DNA from: Cerioporus squamosus
Taxonomy: Eukaryota; Basidiomycota; Agaricomycetes; Polyporales; Polyporaceae
DNA length: 64,000 nucleotides
Direction of reading: 5' to 3'
Assembly (NCBI GenBank): GCA_022592435.1
Contig: JABYQS010000012.1
Location: forward strand, 124,001-188,000
Part shown: positions 1-12,113 of the stretch, piece by piece
How the letters are laid out: each line of letters opens with the position of its first letter
Numbering within the stretch: position 1 is the first letter of the stretch
Program-made: the position numbers and the translations under genes
Notes under the pieces: generated by a model
What the model was told of the DNA's origin: nothing
Database searches by the model: none
Seen by the model: the letters and a program-made list of their open reading frames with translations, nothing else

Positions 1-3000
1 GTGCGTCGGGTGCATTTCTGCGCAGAACGGTCAGTTGCATAGCGCTTACAATTGTCGGCCATTCGTCAAGCTGTCCTGGAGCCTGGAGCATACGAGCATG
101 GACGCAAACATGCCAGTGCAGTCTCGAGACACGGACGGAGAGCGGCAAACGCGGAAGGCTGCTGTTCGCTTGCTCGTCGCTCGTCAACCAGTCGTCAAGG
201 TCGGCGGAGATCCGAGTATTCAAGCCACTCTTCCGGGCGGCGGCTGCTCGGTAGACTGTCTCGACGGTATGTCCCCGCTGCACTTGCTTGCGCTCTTTCG
301 TGTTCTGACTTGTGAGCTGCATACCAGCCGACAGTGTCCTGCTAGTGCGTTCAATGGGGTCGTTAGAACGAGTTGGAACTTGGACTCGAAACTCGCGCTG
401 GCCCCTGGGAGCAGTGTTACGTGTACACAGGCTGATGACCGGCGTACTGTACACTGCTCTCCCAATCAGACCGCCTGCATGCCAGTGGTGCTCTTCCTCG
501 CGGAAGCGACGTCTACTGAGTCGTTCCCTCCGAATCTCAGCCGTCAGACGCAAGCGATCAGGAGGGCCGCATCGAGCGGTTGCATCGGCGGCGGAAGGTG
601 CGGAGTCAAGACTCCAGTGACTGGTTACCCGACTTTTGAGTCGATTGAAGGTGTGTCTCCAATTGCGAGAGGCTCTCCTGCTCTGAGATGTGCTCACACC
701 ATATGGGCGTTGATAGGCAATGCCTCAGAGCTGTAGATGCCTGTCCGTGTCAGCGCAGCTCAGGCTCTAGAATGAGTGCCAACCTACGCCCGGGCCGAGA
801 TGACAGTCATACCCTCGCTAGCTCGAGGTTCACAGGCCCGGGGACTTGGAGACGTTCACAGCAAGAGCAGGATACAAGCGACGAAGTTCGCTTTGCTACT
901 CATGCTTCTGCAGCGACCGGAAACGACTCAGTACGTGCATTCCGTCTGTCTGTGTTCTGAAGCCTTGGTACGTCCTGGTGCTTCATCCTTCGCGCGAAGT
1001 GCGCCCGCTCATTCTCTGATTGTTGAGACTGCACAGTGCGTCAAAGTGCATGGAGACTCTGCAAGACAACGGCAGATCCGTCATGGGCACTCCAGCGCAA
1101 TTCCTCGCCATTGCATCCGAGTACGCGCACCGGGCCTTGAGTCAATCAGACGTCAGGAATTCGAAGTTCACGCCAGACAGCAATCATGATGGCTTCGTCG
1201 ACCCTGAGCTCGAGTACGTCTCGGCGACATCTTGCTCGCCTTCTGCTATGTACGCAGCCCAGACATCGACCTCGCGCTCTGCGTGCTTGGAGACAACTCA
1301 CACGACAGCAGTACTGCACAATGTCCATCTGAGTTGAGAGGTTGATGCATAGATCACCATCCCTCGTGCACGGCTGTGCCAATGTTTGTTATTGCCAGGT
1401 GAGAGATACTCTCAATACCGCAGATGGGAAGCTTCCCAGCTTCGCGTTTGATGCATGCTCTGTGCCTGGTCGGTCGTCAACGTAGAGTGAGTGTCTTCGG
1501 CCTTGATGTCCGCCCTTCCACGTGCTCATGGAGTCCTGCGAGCCGTTCTCTAGTGCATGGCCAAGAGCTTAGAGACTCTGAACATAGAGTCCAAGTCGTG
1601 TGAGATCTAGGATTCCACGACAAGGCGGTGAGTCTGCTTACCCGGTGCAGTGCTATTCCCTTGTCCAAGGCTTTCTTCGCATCCCAGTCCTTCTCTACGC
1701 TGACGGCGGTTTTCTAGGAAGAGATACCAGACGTTCCCTGTCACGGCAATCTCATGAACGCGACCGACAGCGGCCGTCGCGCTTGTCATCACGCTAATTG
1801 CAGTGTCGGTCGTCCCGATACCAGGAGAAATCTCTCACCGAGATGCTCTCTTGTCGGTAGCTATTCTGGCTTGGAATCTACGCATTCAGCATGTAAATTA
1901 AACACGAAACCTGCACGATGCAAGGCCCCGAACATGCCGCAACAGGCTTCGAATACTCGCGTCCCCACTCTCCAATCACGGTCTCGTGATCGTGTCTTGC
2001 GCGTCGCGACGCGCACCATCGATGACTTCTGTGCAACCGAACAGTCTGAGCAAGCAAAGACAAGACACGGGCAACTCGGGATAGAAATCGAGGTCAGGTA
2101 CGCTCCTCGGCACGGCGACTTCAAGCTATGATCTATCCGGGCACTGCAAGAGGACTGTCACTGGTTCGTACTCACCGCTAGCGTGTTCACCCGAGTCTTG
2201 CAGTACCAGCATTCAAGACGGCTTTCCCTACGTTGTGAAGCACTTGCAGCGCGTCACAGTACACCAGACGAAGCCTCGACACGCAGAAGGGCCCACAATG
2301 CAACATACGTAAGTTCCCGGGTCTCTCGCTTGCGCTTCGTATCCGAACCCGGAGCTGTCACACCAGCCTTAATCAACCCGGGGCGCAGCCGACGATCAAG
2401 TCCGTCGAATGCTCGCCACGCAGCCACACTTAACTCCGAACCGGTCGAAGACTCAAGAGTGCGCGCGGTGTCCAAGACACTGAGTGCAGTGAGTGTCTTG
2501 GAGAGCGAGTGCAGGTCGTCGGTTGAGGTGCGGAGGAGGCGGTACGATGATTTAGAGGAGGACGCTGTTATGCTCAAGGCTCAGCTGTACCGAACCTGTA
2601 GTACGTATAGCGTAACCACAACCTTTTCGAAGCGATAATGTAGTACTCGCTATCTGATGTCATTCAGTGTCCGAACAACCGAGTTGCAGGCATTCGTTTC
2701 GATTAGGATGCACTCTAAGCCATCCGGGCAGCGGCAAGCGTGACGCTGGCCTGCGCTATCGTCGGAGGCCGGCTGTCTTGCTCGCTCTTCCGACCGTCAG
2801 TTTGCCATAGGCTTGCTGAGGAACTTCGCCATCTCTCCGTCCTCCCCTCAAAACTTTTTTCTCCATGTTGCTCTCCCACACCCTCTTGACCCCTTCCATC
2901 ATGTGCTGCGATGACCTCGATGCTTCACTGCCCCTCTTGCGCACTCGACCTCTCCGGACTCAGACGCATGGGCATGAAGAACGAGAACGACAGCCATGAG

Positions 3001-5116
3001 ATTCCGTGGGACTGCCACCTACAAGTACACGACAGCACGACTTCAACGGATGTCCGGGGCTAGCATCGTCATCCACTGCTCCTTCATGTCAAACTCACGT
3101 AGCCATCTCCCAGGTGCTCCGAGCTTCGGGAACACGGCGGCCCTCCGAGTCCGTCCGGGACCGGCAGCGGGACACGCAGTATTCGTGTGGAAGTAAGAGT
3201 ACGTGACTCCGTGTGAGCTCCTGTAGAATATTGATCCGGTCAACATGTCAACCACCTTGTCCTAGGGCTCGACTTCATGCGCACCCTTTCTGACAGACAC
3301 GGTGGCGCACCTGGAGCATAGCGCGTGTCCACGCTGTCAAGCCGCAACACTTTGATGCTGCCGGCGGTGGGAGCCTTGAAATGGGTATGTCGCCGTCTTG
3401 CTCCTCAATTGGAAGGCCGAGGTCGCTGAACGTGTACATCCATCGGCCAGGCACTCGAAAGGACGACTTACAACGCTGCCGCTGCGTCGCTGACCTGGGA
3501 GCTCGACCTCATGAGTCGTCCTAGCCACGTACGTGCGTGTCATGCTGTCAGCTGACTGCTTGAACGTCTAGCTTCGTCTCTTCTAACGCAGATGTTCTTC
3601 AATTCAGACGAAGCTTTTGACACTGTGCGAAGGACGTGCTAGACACAGTAGTCGTGCTGGAAACCGGTATGGTCAGCACCCACAGGGGGGCCTGTGGCTA
3701 TGGGTGCGTGTGTCTTCAGCTCTCCGGACGCGGCATCGCCTGTTTGTCTGAGGCCCTACCAGATGCAAGCACCACCACCGGATTGCGGAGGGCGCGTTCC
3801 TTGTCAACTGATACGGCTCCATCCCTTTAAAGCTCATTTTGAAGTATGCCACTGCAAAGCTGCAGGCGCGGAGGCAACCGGTACGTACCTGACCTGAGTG
3901 CCACTCTGGGCAAGCGTGAGTGTCCGCTCGCATCTCACCTTCCAGGTTGGCACGACTCCCAGCTCGCAGCATCAGAGAGCGCCACAGTCGGGTGAACGCA
4001 CCAAGTATGCAGCGAAGACGCCGCACGCCATCCGGTACGCGGCGATATTGAGCTGGGACCACGGGCCCGATGAGGTTCCTGACAGGCGAAACTCAGAGCT
4101 TCGTCAAGTTCTGTGGTAACATTAAGTTACGTACCTCTCTGTTCATGTTATACGTGTCCTGACGAGAATCTGAGGTTTCTAGACGACCGTTAACATCTTC
4201 GTAGTCTCTGCGGAACTACGCGCTCAGCTCGAACCGTGCTCATTTCCACCTGGGACAAGACGCTGTTACGTACCCTTGAGCGGATAAACGACTCGGATGA
4301 GCCTGCTTTGCTGACGAGCACAGCTATCAGCATTCTGGTACAAGCAAGGGTGTACTCACCTTGCTGTCTCGCCATCGAGCAGCGGTCTCCGAGAAGATCG
4401 GTTACGCATGTCCGAGTGTTGAAGGTGAGCAATTATGTTCAGGAACTGTGCTAACAGAGAAGTACAGATGTGAAGTATGCAGGTAGTAGCGATCGGTCAG
4501 TCAGGGCAGATGGAGGAGGTGGAGAATCGCAGTGATGGTGGTCGAGAGCAGCGATCGCGCCGCCGTACTACTGCAGGTTCGCAGCGAAGATCCGGCATAG
4601 GCGCCCATGCCTGTCTAGTTCGCTATGTACTCGTAGAACGCGTCCCCGCCGCTGTCGCGATTCTGTAGCCGAGTATGTCGACAGAAAATATATTTCTGTG
4701 CTCTGAAGTCTCTACTGTTCGAGGAATTTACCGCTGCAGCACACTGCGTCCTCGTGAACCTCCTTTGGTTCGGGTTCGCAACATAAGGAGAGCGCACGAA
4801 ATATATTTCCAGCTACATACACATCTCCTACATACGAGCGATGAATACTCACCTCCTTTCGCCGCAGCTAGACCCACCAACATTGCCGCTGTCCCTACCC
4901 TCTGCACCCTGACTCTCCTCGCTGCGACTGTCCCCTCCCAACATCTATCCCCTCCCAGAACACCCTACCGCGACTATACGACCCCGGCAACTATACCCTC
5001 CGCAAAACACCCTAAGGTAAAGCTTGCATCTGGTGCATCTGCTTCGCACTCCGCTGATAGCCTGCCCGCCCCGGCGTGCGCGATACCGAACAACACAGCC
5101 GCCGCTCTCCTTGCGC
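1..5116. other. Gene-poor left end, no recognisable gene
   Basis: I see no protein family, RNA gene or transposon coding sequence here. Open frames are short (mostly under 150 codons), occur on both strands and lack conserved motifs or a consistent exon-intron pattern. The least random-looking is a 107-codon minus-strand frame at 2254-2577, rich in Ser, Thr and Leu, which I cannot assign. Base composition is not strongly AT-biased, so there is no clear sign of heavy repeat-induced mutation. The stretch next to 5116 is the 3' flank of the minus-strand gene that follows. It could be decayed mobile DNA or an orphan locus; nothing seen decides this. Confidence 0.5.
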
Positions 5117-6816
5117 TCATGACGGTCTGCTCGAGGTAGCCACGGCGGTCTGAAACCCCAACGATCGAGCAACACGCGTTCGAAGTGCCCCAAACAGAGA
5201 GAACGAGAACGCCAGCAGTGACGGCAGGTGTAGCGGGTCGAAAGATGTAGAAGCACACGGTGGTGCGACGAGACTCTGCTGGTTCTCGAGCGAGATAGGA
5301 ATCGTGCCGCGTGATGCAATGGTTGACAGCGAGGAAAGCGGGGATGTGCGTCGCGGCGGGTCAGAGCGGCGCCGTCGCCGGAGATGGAGAGCGACCTCCT
5401 GAGACAACGAGCCTTCCCACTGCGCCTCCCAGGTCTCCTTGTCCCACCATGTATTGCTCGGCGACTTGGCCTTATTGGACGCATCTGGAACGCTGGAGGC
5501 TCTAGCCGTGCCCGCACTCCATTGCACACGCTCCACTGCCCGCTCAACCTCTCGCCAGCGGAGGAAGCGCGAGGCGGCTTCCAACCGAAGGGTGGCGAGA
5601 GTGCTTGGTGTCCGGAAGAGTCCCGTTCGGAGAGCGTCGACAGAATTCGGGCGGAAGGACGACAAATGTGACGCGGAGGTTCGGCGGGAAGGGCGGTCTG
5701 ACGGTGTGGGCAGATTCGGACTCGACGTGGGTAGCAAAATGATGGGGATGTGGGGGCTCAGGGACTCGATCAGGCTCTTCTCAATAGGTAACAGCGCAGC
5801 TATTTGTGACGAGTCAGCCTATGCTCGACGGAGCAGACAAGAACACTCACATGGAGTAGCAAGCAAGATCAAAGCAGTGTACAAGGGAGAGCCAGGTGAA
5901 GCAAACAAGTGAGCGAGTGCGCCCGTTGGTGGATGGTCCTGGTTGATGATATTCGCCACTTCACGGAACGGCGCGTGAATCACTGGCAGCACGCGATCCA
6001 CTATGCTTTCGGCCTATGCGGACCGTCAGTAACTCTATAGTGGGAGGATGAAGATGCACACCTCGGAGTAGACATCGTATGGCGGAAGTTGGACGAGCTC
6101 GACGTTCCTCGCAGGCTCGACATGCTCAAGCCCATGCCTATCCCGATGTTCAACCCAGTGAGTGGACACTCGCAGCACTGCTTTCCGCTTCCCCCGCGTC
6201 GCCACGGACTCCGCCCGATCCTCCTCCCACAAGCCGACCTCCACGACGTCTTCGTTGTCGTCGACCAGCTGAGACGCGATAGCGGTCAAGTCCGCACCTC
6301 TCGGCCCTAGCATCAACAACCGCACGTCGCCCAACGTCTGGCCATACGGAGTCGGTCGTCTCGACGGGGATGGCAGCGTAAGCGACGGGATGACCAAGCC
6401 GCTCGTGGAGTCGCCCAGCTCGCCTTCGTCTTCGACTTCGGAGTGGCCTGGATGGGGCGGGGTGGTCGGGCCGGACGAGAAGAGGAAGGAGGAGCCGACA
6501 GAGGGAAAAGAAGACACCGAGTCGCCCGAGGGGCTGCCTGGCTCGGACTGGAACGCGCTGTGAGGGGAGTATGGGCGGAAGGGGGACTCGAGGTGGTCGT
6601 CGTGCGAGGTCCCAGCGGGGGCGTCGGAGAGGAGGGCCATGTCGATGTGTCTCATACCACGGATTGTAGATGCGCTGGTGCCAGGTTGATGCTCATCCAC
6701 ACCTTCCATGTCGTCTAGGGTGTCTGGGATGCGTTGCGCTTATGAGTACCATTCCGCGCTTGGGTATCACCGATCACAGCGTACTTACCTCGCCAGGATG
6801 TCAAGGATGGTCGCAT
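5117..6816 (-). CDS. Degenerate GTPase-like (septin-type G-domain-like) protein
   Basis: Four exons join in frame (6789-6816, 6062-6723, 5851-6013, 5799-5117), giving 511 residues. The start ATG at 6816 lies in a short first exon followed by GTAAGTAC. The N-terminal third is Ser/Pro-rich and acidic. A beta-strand then leads into LMLGPRGADLTAIASQL, in the position of a P-loop but without the GKS/T residues. VELVQLPPYD sits where a G3 motif would be, and HIPIILLPT where a G4 strand would be. This suggests a GTPase fold that has lost nucleotide-contact residues, as in some fungal proteins annotated as septin-type G domain. The C-terminus has an RWREVERAVERVQ helix and a hydrophobic segment, LPSLLAFSFSLFGALR. 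The function is unknown and the family assignment is inferred from motif spacing only. It is divergent to PIF1 across 379 bp. Confidence 0.6.
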
Positions 6817-7195
6817 ACAACTCCACCACCCAGTCGCACTTTGTAGAATGTATAGCGACGAGCTGACGAGGTGGGTAGAAGGTGGTGGTTGTGAAGAAAA
6901 GGATGTCTGCGCGAGGTGACGAGGTCTAAGGTCTAAGTACTGAGACACCCCTGCCCCAATCGGGTGATCTACGAGCACGCCACTACTGATCGCTGGATGT
7001 TTAATCTTATCTGATAAGTGGATCGAGGTCCCAAGTTACCGTCACGTGAGAAGACGCGCAGATGGGACGAGCGCCCGAACGCGACTCGGCAATCGACCTC
7101 GAGATTCGACCTTGTCTGCAACCACTGCCCCGATCCCCGACTCTTGCTCTCGCGACCGCCGTAACGGCGCGTCGGAATTTTTCTTGGTATTTATA
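6817..7195. promoter_or_regulatory. Divergent promoter region, GTPase-like gene / PIF1
   Basis: 379 bp separate two start codons that point away from each other. It must carry upstream elements for both genes. An AT-rich stretch (TTGGTATTTATA) ends directly before the PIF1 ATG. No other defined site is recognisable. Confidence 0.35.
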
Positions 7196-9593
7196 ATGGC
7201 GAAGAGCGCTGTACTAAGCACGCGTACAAGTACGACGAACACGAAGAAGCGGAAGTCGACTGGTGGTGTGGACGCGTCGGGCAAAGAAGGTGCAGAGGGC
7301 AACAAGCGCAGGAGAACGTTGGACGCCTTCTTCTCTCCTCAAGTTACGACACGGACCTCCGACAAGAACGACAAGACCACGGGGATTCGGGAACTCGTCT
7401 CACTGAACGATGAGCAGGTCCGGGTGCTGCAGATGGTGGTGGATGAGGGAAAGAACGTGTTCTTCACCGGGGCGGCAGGTAAGCACTGCTCTGCTGTCTC
7501 TGTCTGTACGAGGTCCATGATATGTGCGAACTTCGTGCGCGCATGTGCCACCACTACTGAAATGGAAGACCCCACTTCGTGGATCCTTACCTGCTCGGGA
7601 CGGTAACCCGAGACAAGCAGCATTGCTGAACTTCGTACCCATATGTGGGTTCGGACGTGCTCGAAGGATCCTTCAAAACACTTTGGGCGCCAGTCCATCT
7701 GACTCATGGTTGTACCAATAGGTTCCGGCAAGTCCTTGCTACTCCGAGCTATCATTGCTGCTCTCCGGAAGAAGTACTCCAAGAACACATCCGTCGTCTC
7801 CGTAACAGCCAGTACTGGCATGGCTGCATCGAACATCGGTGGTGCGTCCTGACCGAGGCCATGCGTCGAAGTCGTATCTGATGGACCCTGTAGGAATGAC
7901 GATCCACTCTTGGGGCGCGGTCACGCCCGGCATGCACAATATCGACAGACAGATTAGCTGTATCAAGACGTGCAAGCCAGCATTCAAACGCTGGAAAGAC
8001 ACGAAGGTGCTCGTTATAGACGAAGGTGTGCTATCTCAATCTTGGATGGGACTGGATATGTCCGCAAGTAGCTAACGCGAAGGACGTCTCAGTGTCCATG
8101 GTCGACGGCCACCTGTTCGACACTCTGGCCAAGCTGGCAGATCAGCTGCGTAACAAGAGGACAGACAAGCCTTTCGGTGGCATGCAGGTATGGGTCGACG
8201 TAACTGTATGCTAACCAACTGAATTGCTGAGAGACCAGAACAGCTCGTCGTGACTGGGGATTTCTTCCAGCTACCGCCTGTCACCAAATCCGGGGAAGAA
8301 CCTCTCTTTGCCTTCGAGAGCGAGGCGTGGAAGAAGTGTATCGATCACACCGTCACTCTCACCCAAGTGTACAGGCAGAAGGACACCCGTGCGTTATCTC
8401 TTCGTCGTTGTTGCTTGTAGCCTCAGACTCATGGAGGCCAATTCAGAATTCGTCGAGCTTTTGAACGAGCTCCGTAAAGGGACCATCTCGCCGTCTGCAC
8501 AACAGACGTTCACGTCACTATCGCGGCCCCTTCCTCCACTACCTTCAGGCATACTCCCGACTGAGCTCTACCCTCTACGTGCTCAAGTCGAGCGGGCCAA
8601 CACAACGCGGCTTGCCGCTCTTCCAGGCTCGGTCTATGCGTACACAGCGCGCGACACAGGTACCCACCAGAAGGTGCTCGAGCAAATGGTGGTGCCTGCA
8701 AGACTGGCGTTCAAGGTTGACGCGCAAGTGATGCTCGTGAAGAACGTCGACGAGAAGCTAGTGAATGGAACCGTCGGACGTGTTCTGGGCTTCCACACTA
8801 TCGCGGCCTGCCAGGCGAGCGCAGGTGCTTCCTCTTCTCCAGAGAAGGACACAAAACCCTCAAGCAGTTCCACGCCCGCGAAGCCGAAGTCTGGTTTAGG
8901 ATCTTCGTCGAGCTCACAAGACTCCGCAGCCAGCAGCTCAACGTCGAAGACGAACGGCGCAGTGCGGAACGTACAGATCGGACCCGACGGGCGGACGCCG
9001 ATTGCGCTATGCGGGCAGACCCTCGCGGACAAGGAGAATGCCGTGCTCGCGACTAAGGTGGAGGCGGACGTCAAGCCTGTCACGCCGACGTCTGCCAAGG
9101 GCAAGGCGAAGGACGAGGAGCTCTACCCGCTCGTCGAGTTCCGGACTCAGCAGGGGACTGAAATCGTTCTTGTCGTTCGGGATGAGTTCCGCGTGGAGGA
9201 CAATGAGGGGAAGCTCCTCGCGCGTCGCGTTCAAGTACGTCTCCTTCTCTCATTGATCTTGTAGGTGGGTAGAAGCTCATGACGTGATTGCTGCGCAGCT
9301 CCCGCTGGTCCTTGCTTGGGCGATGTCGATACACAAGAGCCAAGGGCAGACGATCCAGCATGTCAAGATAGACCTGCGGAGCGTGTTCGAAAAGGGCCAG
9401 AGTTACGTCGCTCTGTCGCGTGCTGCGTCGCTAGACGGACTGCAAGTGCTGGGATTCGACCCAAAGAAGGTGCGTGGAACCCCTTCCTTGGTCAAGGTGG
9501 AATCTGATGGTGGTCCCCTCGTATTAGGTGAAGGCGCACCCGAAGGTGGTTGCGTGGAGCGCAACTTTGGAGAGTGCCGCCGCACTTGGGTGA
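7196..9593 (+). CDS. PIF1: PIF1-family 5'-3' DNA helicase
   Basis: Eight exons (7196-7478, 7722-7841, 7894-8025, 8093-8187, 8244-8388, 8447-9234, 9299-9469, 9528-9593) sum to 599 residues in frame. The helicase motifs appear in order: Walker A GAAGSGKS split by the first intron, [12 protein letters not shown], Walker [21 protein letters not shown], the TQVYRQ signature, then [13 protein letters not shown] and VALSRA at the C-terminus. PIF1 enzymes unwind G-quadruplexes and RNA-DNA hybrids and act in nucleus and mitochondria. Before the helicase core lie a basic segment (NKRRR) and TLDAFFSP, which resembles a PCNA-interacting peptide. A Ser/Lys-rich, probably disordered insert of roughly 100 residues (about 8820-9110) interrupts the C-terminal half. 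The first intron is long for this window (243 bp). The start was chosen because the basic N-terminus precedes the core directly. Confidence 0.95.
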
Positions 9594-9972
9594 TGGAAGA
9601 CCGTGCGGACGAGAGATACACTTACTCTAGATGCGCGAGTAATGCGTACATTATTTGTATTCTTAACAAAAGCATTCGTCCCAGATGGTGCGTTTCGCGG
9701 TGGTTATATGCTGCGCTCGGTGGCTCCGCTTCAACTCTGAAGCTGCACTCGTGAAATCGCGAAACGTCAACGGACAAGAATGAGAATGCATTGGGAACAA
9801 CGTGGCGAGAGAATATGATACACAGCATGTAGGTCAATACAGTATACAAGTACACGGGACTCGGCAATGTGGTATCCTACTAAAACCTGGGAAGAGACGT
9901 ATGCATAAGTCGTGAGAGCAAAAAAAAACAGATCAAGCTGTCGCATGCAAGTCAGCTCAAGCAATCACAGTA
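9594..9972. other. 3' intergenic between convergent genes
   Basis: 379 bp between the ends of PIF1 (+) and the next gene (-). It contains an A8 run near 9920. No gene or structured element is seen. Confidence 0.5.
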
Positions 9973-10515
9973 CTACGAGCGACACCACGCACCACAAGAA
10001 GCCTGCAACATGGCGTCATGACATGCGGCCGCCGAAACGACCCCCGCAGCGACCATCCTCTCGAGGAGGTCCTTGACCCAATCCTGACAGCCCCACCCGT
10101 CCTCCTCATCCAGGACGGGGGTCATCCTCGCCAGGCTCTCGATCTCTCTGCGGCGAGCGAGGTCCATCGTGCCCAGCTCGAACCATCGCGCAGTCGCGAA
10201 CTCGGGCCCGGCGGTCTTCGTGAGCGCGCCGTAGTACCCATAATGCATCTCGACTTCCGCGCCCAGGGGGTCGGCGAGGCTCTCAAGCTGGACGTGGCGC
10301 CACGCTGCGGACGTCAGAGCGGGGCTGGGACGGGTGCTGGTGCCCTGGCCGACGGGCCAGGCGATGCCCCAGCGGCAGGGGACGCGGGCGTGCGCGGGGT
10401 AGACGAGGAGGTAGACGGGGGAGTCGACGTCGTAGTCGTGTGCGAGCCAGTCGTCGGGGTCTGTAGAGCTCGTGGAGAGCGCGAGAAGGTCGTGAGCTCT
10501 GAGTACTTCGACCAT
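9973..10515 (-). CDS. Uncharacterised 180-aa fungal protein
   Basis: A single-exon frame of 180 residues from ATG 10515. The sequence looks natural: an N-terminal beta-rich stretch (DVDSPVYLLVYPAHARVPCR, then WGIAWPVG), a middle part with MHYGYYG, and a C-terminal helix with CQDWVKDLLERMVAAGVVS. A beta-rich first half followed by a C/W-x-x-W-V helix resembles short uncharacterised Agaricomycete proteins of the DUF6914 type, but I could not confirm this. It has no signal peptide or membrane segment. An upstream exon in the unassigned 10516-10930 region cannot be excluded. Confidence 0.55.
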   Translation of the reverse strand: MVEVLRAHDLLALSTSSTDPDDWLAHDYDVDSPVYLLVYPAHARVPCRWGIAWPVGQGTSTRPSPALTSAAWRHVQLESLADPLGAEVEMHYGYYGALTKTAGPEFATARWFELGTMDLARRREIESLARMTPVLDEEDGWGCQDWVKDLLERMVAAGVVSAAACHDAMLQASCGAWCRS

Positions 10516-11308
10516 GCGTAGTACTAATGTATAAGCTGGTGGATCGTTGTTTGGTTTCTGACGGGATGAGTGTCAGCGGATGGCAGGGAACGAGTGCGCG
10601 CTGAGCTTACAGGGTCTGAAAGAGCGTCAGAGGGACAATGACTGCTGACGTACGGCGGGGAGAGGAGGGGAGGAGGAGAGATAACAGGTTTAAGTATGAG
10701 GGAGCGCGAGAGAGGCGGTTGCTGGAGCTCCGGCCGCACCTGGCCCCATCCGGGTGGAAGGCCAGGAAGTGGTCTTCCCCAAATCTTCCCACATCCCGTG
10801 TCCCCACCTGCAGGCCATGGAATCGGTCCACACGAACGTCACTGGGCGGGATAGGATAGCAGAAGAAGTCCAATTGAGGTCCCGAGTGCCCAGAGGGCCG
10901 AGGCACAGTCTGTTGCGAGCTGGACAACGTACACAGTACTAGTCATTTTCGTGCAGATACGTCCGTCCGCAGCCTGACAATGGCTCATAGCCTGCGTGGC
11001 TCGTCTGGTAACAGCGAGAACAATATGGATGATGCGGGCGGCGGTGGGCGTGTGTGCTGAATTCAGTGGTGGGCTCAGTTCGATCGCAAGTCAGAGACTG
11101 CCTCTGGCGAGGAATTACTTAGAATGAGTTGTCTTTCAAGCGGAGGATTGTCGCCCTACCTGAGTCATGAGTTCGCAAAGTAGGACATGAACGACAGCAT
11201 CATTCAACTTGACTCTGAGGAGGAAGAGGGCAGCGTCGACGATGACATCTCAGGCAAAGGTTCGCTACGGAGCAGTAGCGCCCAAACAGCACTCTCCTAC
11301 CACCGACC
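10516..11308. other. Intergenic, divergent between orphan gene and MIC10
   Basis: 793 bp between diverging starts. A minus-strand frame at 10607-10927 contains GPQLDFFCYPIPPSDVRV but has no recognisable partner exon. A short plus-strand frame at 11187 (MNDSIIQLDSEEEEGS) precedes and overlaps the MIC10 leader out of frame and could be an upstream ORF. No known gene is recognised. Confidence 0.4.
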
Positions 11309-11886
11309 ATGTCGTCAACATCAAAGCCAACGTCGAGCGAGAACATCGTCGCGCAAAAGGTGCGTATTCTATCACAATGTAACAACTGTACTGAATGTAC
11401 CATTGATGACTTGCAGTTCGACCGCTGCTGTATGTGCCCTGGAGTTCCCCGACCTTTGCCATTGATGCTAACCTACTCCTTCGGCTCGTCGTGGACTTGC
11501 TAATGGAACTTGTCGGTCGTGCATTTAGTGGCGGATCTCATCGTGAAGTCGTGAGTAGTCCATTCATTGTGATCCGGCCGTTACTCTGGTCGCGTGCGAT
11601 GGAGCATTGGACTGACTTTCCTTGCTCTACAGCGGTGTCGGCTTCAGCGCGGGTGTCATCGCGTCCGTTATCCTCTTCCGTCGTGCGTATTCGTCTACTC
11701 TCAGCCCCCTAGACTCTCTTCTCAAGTTCAAGTTCTACACGCGCAGGACGCGCATGGCCCGTCGCACTCGGCACGGGCTTCGGTGCGGGCATGGCGTACG
11801 CTGACTGCGACCGCTCGTTCAACCCCGCGAGGATACCTGGTACACGCATTGTGCCCGCCTCTGAGCTCAAGAAGGAGTCGTCGTGA
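11309..11886 (+). CDS. MIC10: MICOS complex subunit MIC10
   Basis: Five exons (11309-11359, 11417-11429, 11529-11550, 11633-11682, 11747-11886) sum to exactly 92 codons, 91 residues, the usual MIC10 size. The product reads SENIVAQKFDRCLADLIVKS, then two glycine-rich hairpin transmembrane segments, GVGFSAGVIASVILFRR and AWPVALGTGFGAGMAYADC, followed by a short polar tail. MIC10 is the membrane-bending core of the MICOS complex and shapes crista junctions in the mitochondrial inner membrane. Both Gly-x-Gly-x-Gly oligomerisation motifs are visible. Exons 2 and 3 are only 13 and 22 nt and would be missed by simple gene finders. The reading is fixed by the FDRCL and VKSGVG joins. Confidence 0.93.
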
Positions 11887-12113
11887 GCCAGGGGCTCGAT
11901 GGCAGGTCGCGGCGATACACCCTCCTAGACGACGGACGAGGCACACGAGGCACTGGTGCGGAGGACGCAGACAGCAGAAGAGGGGTGGTGCAACATAGAC
12001 TGTCTGGCGGGTCATTCGAATGTATGTCTCGACATGTTTTCTCCTGCGCTCGAACTTCCTCGCTTCGCCATATCCTGCCCAGCCTGTTCCCGAGGCGTAT
12101 GCCCGACGCGAAG

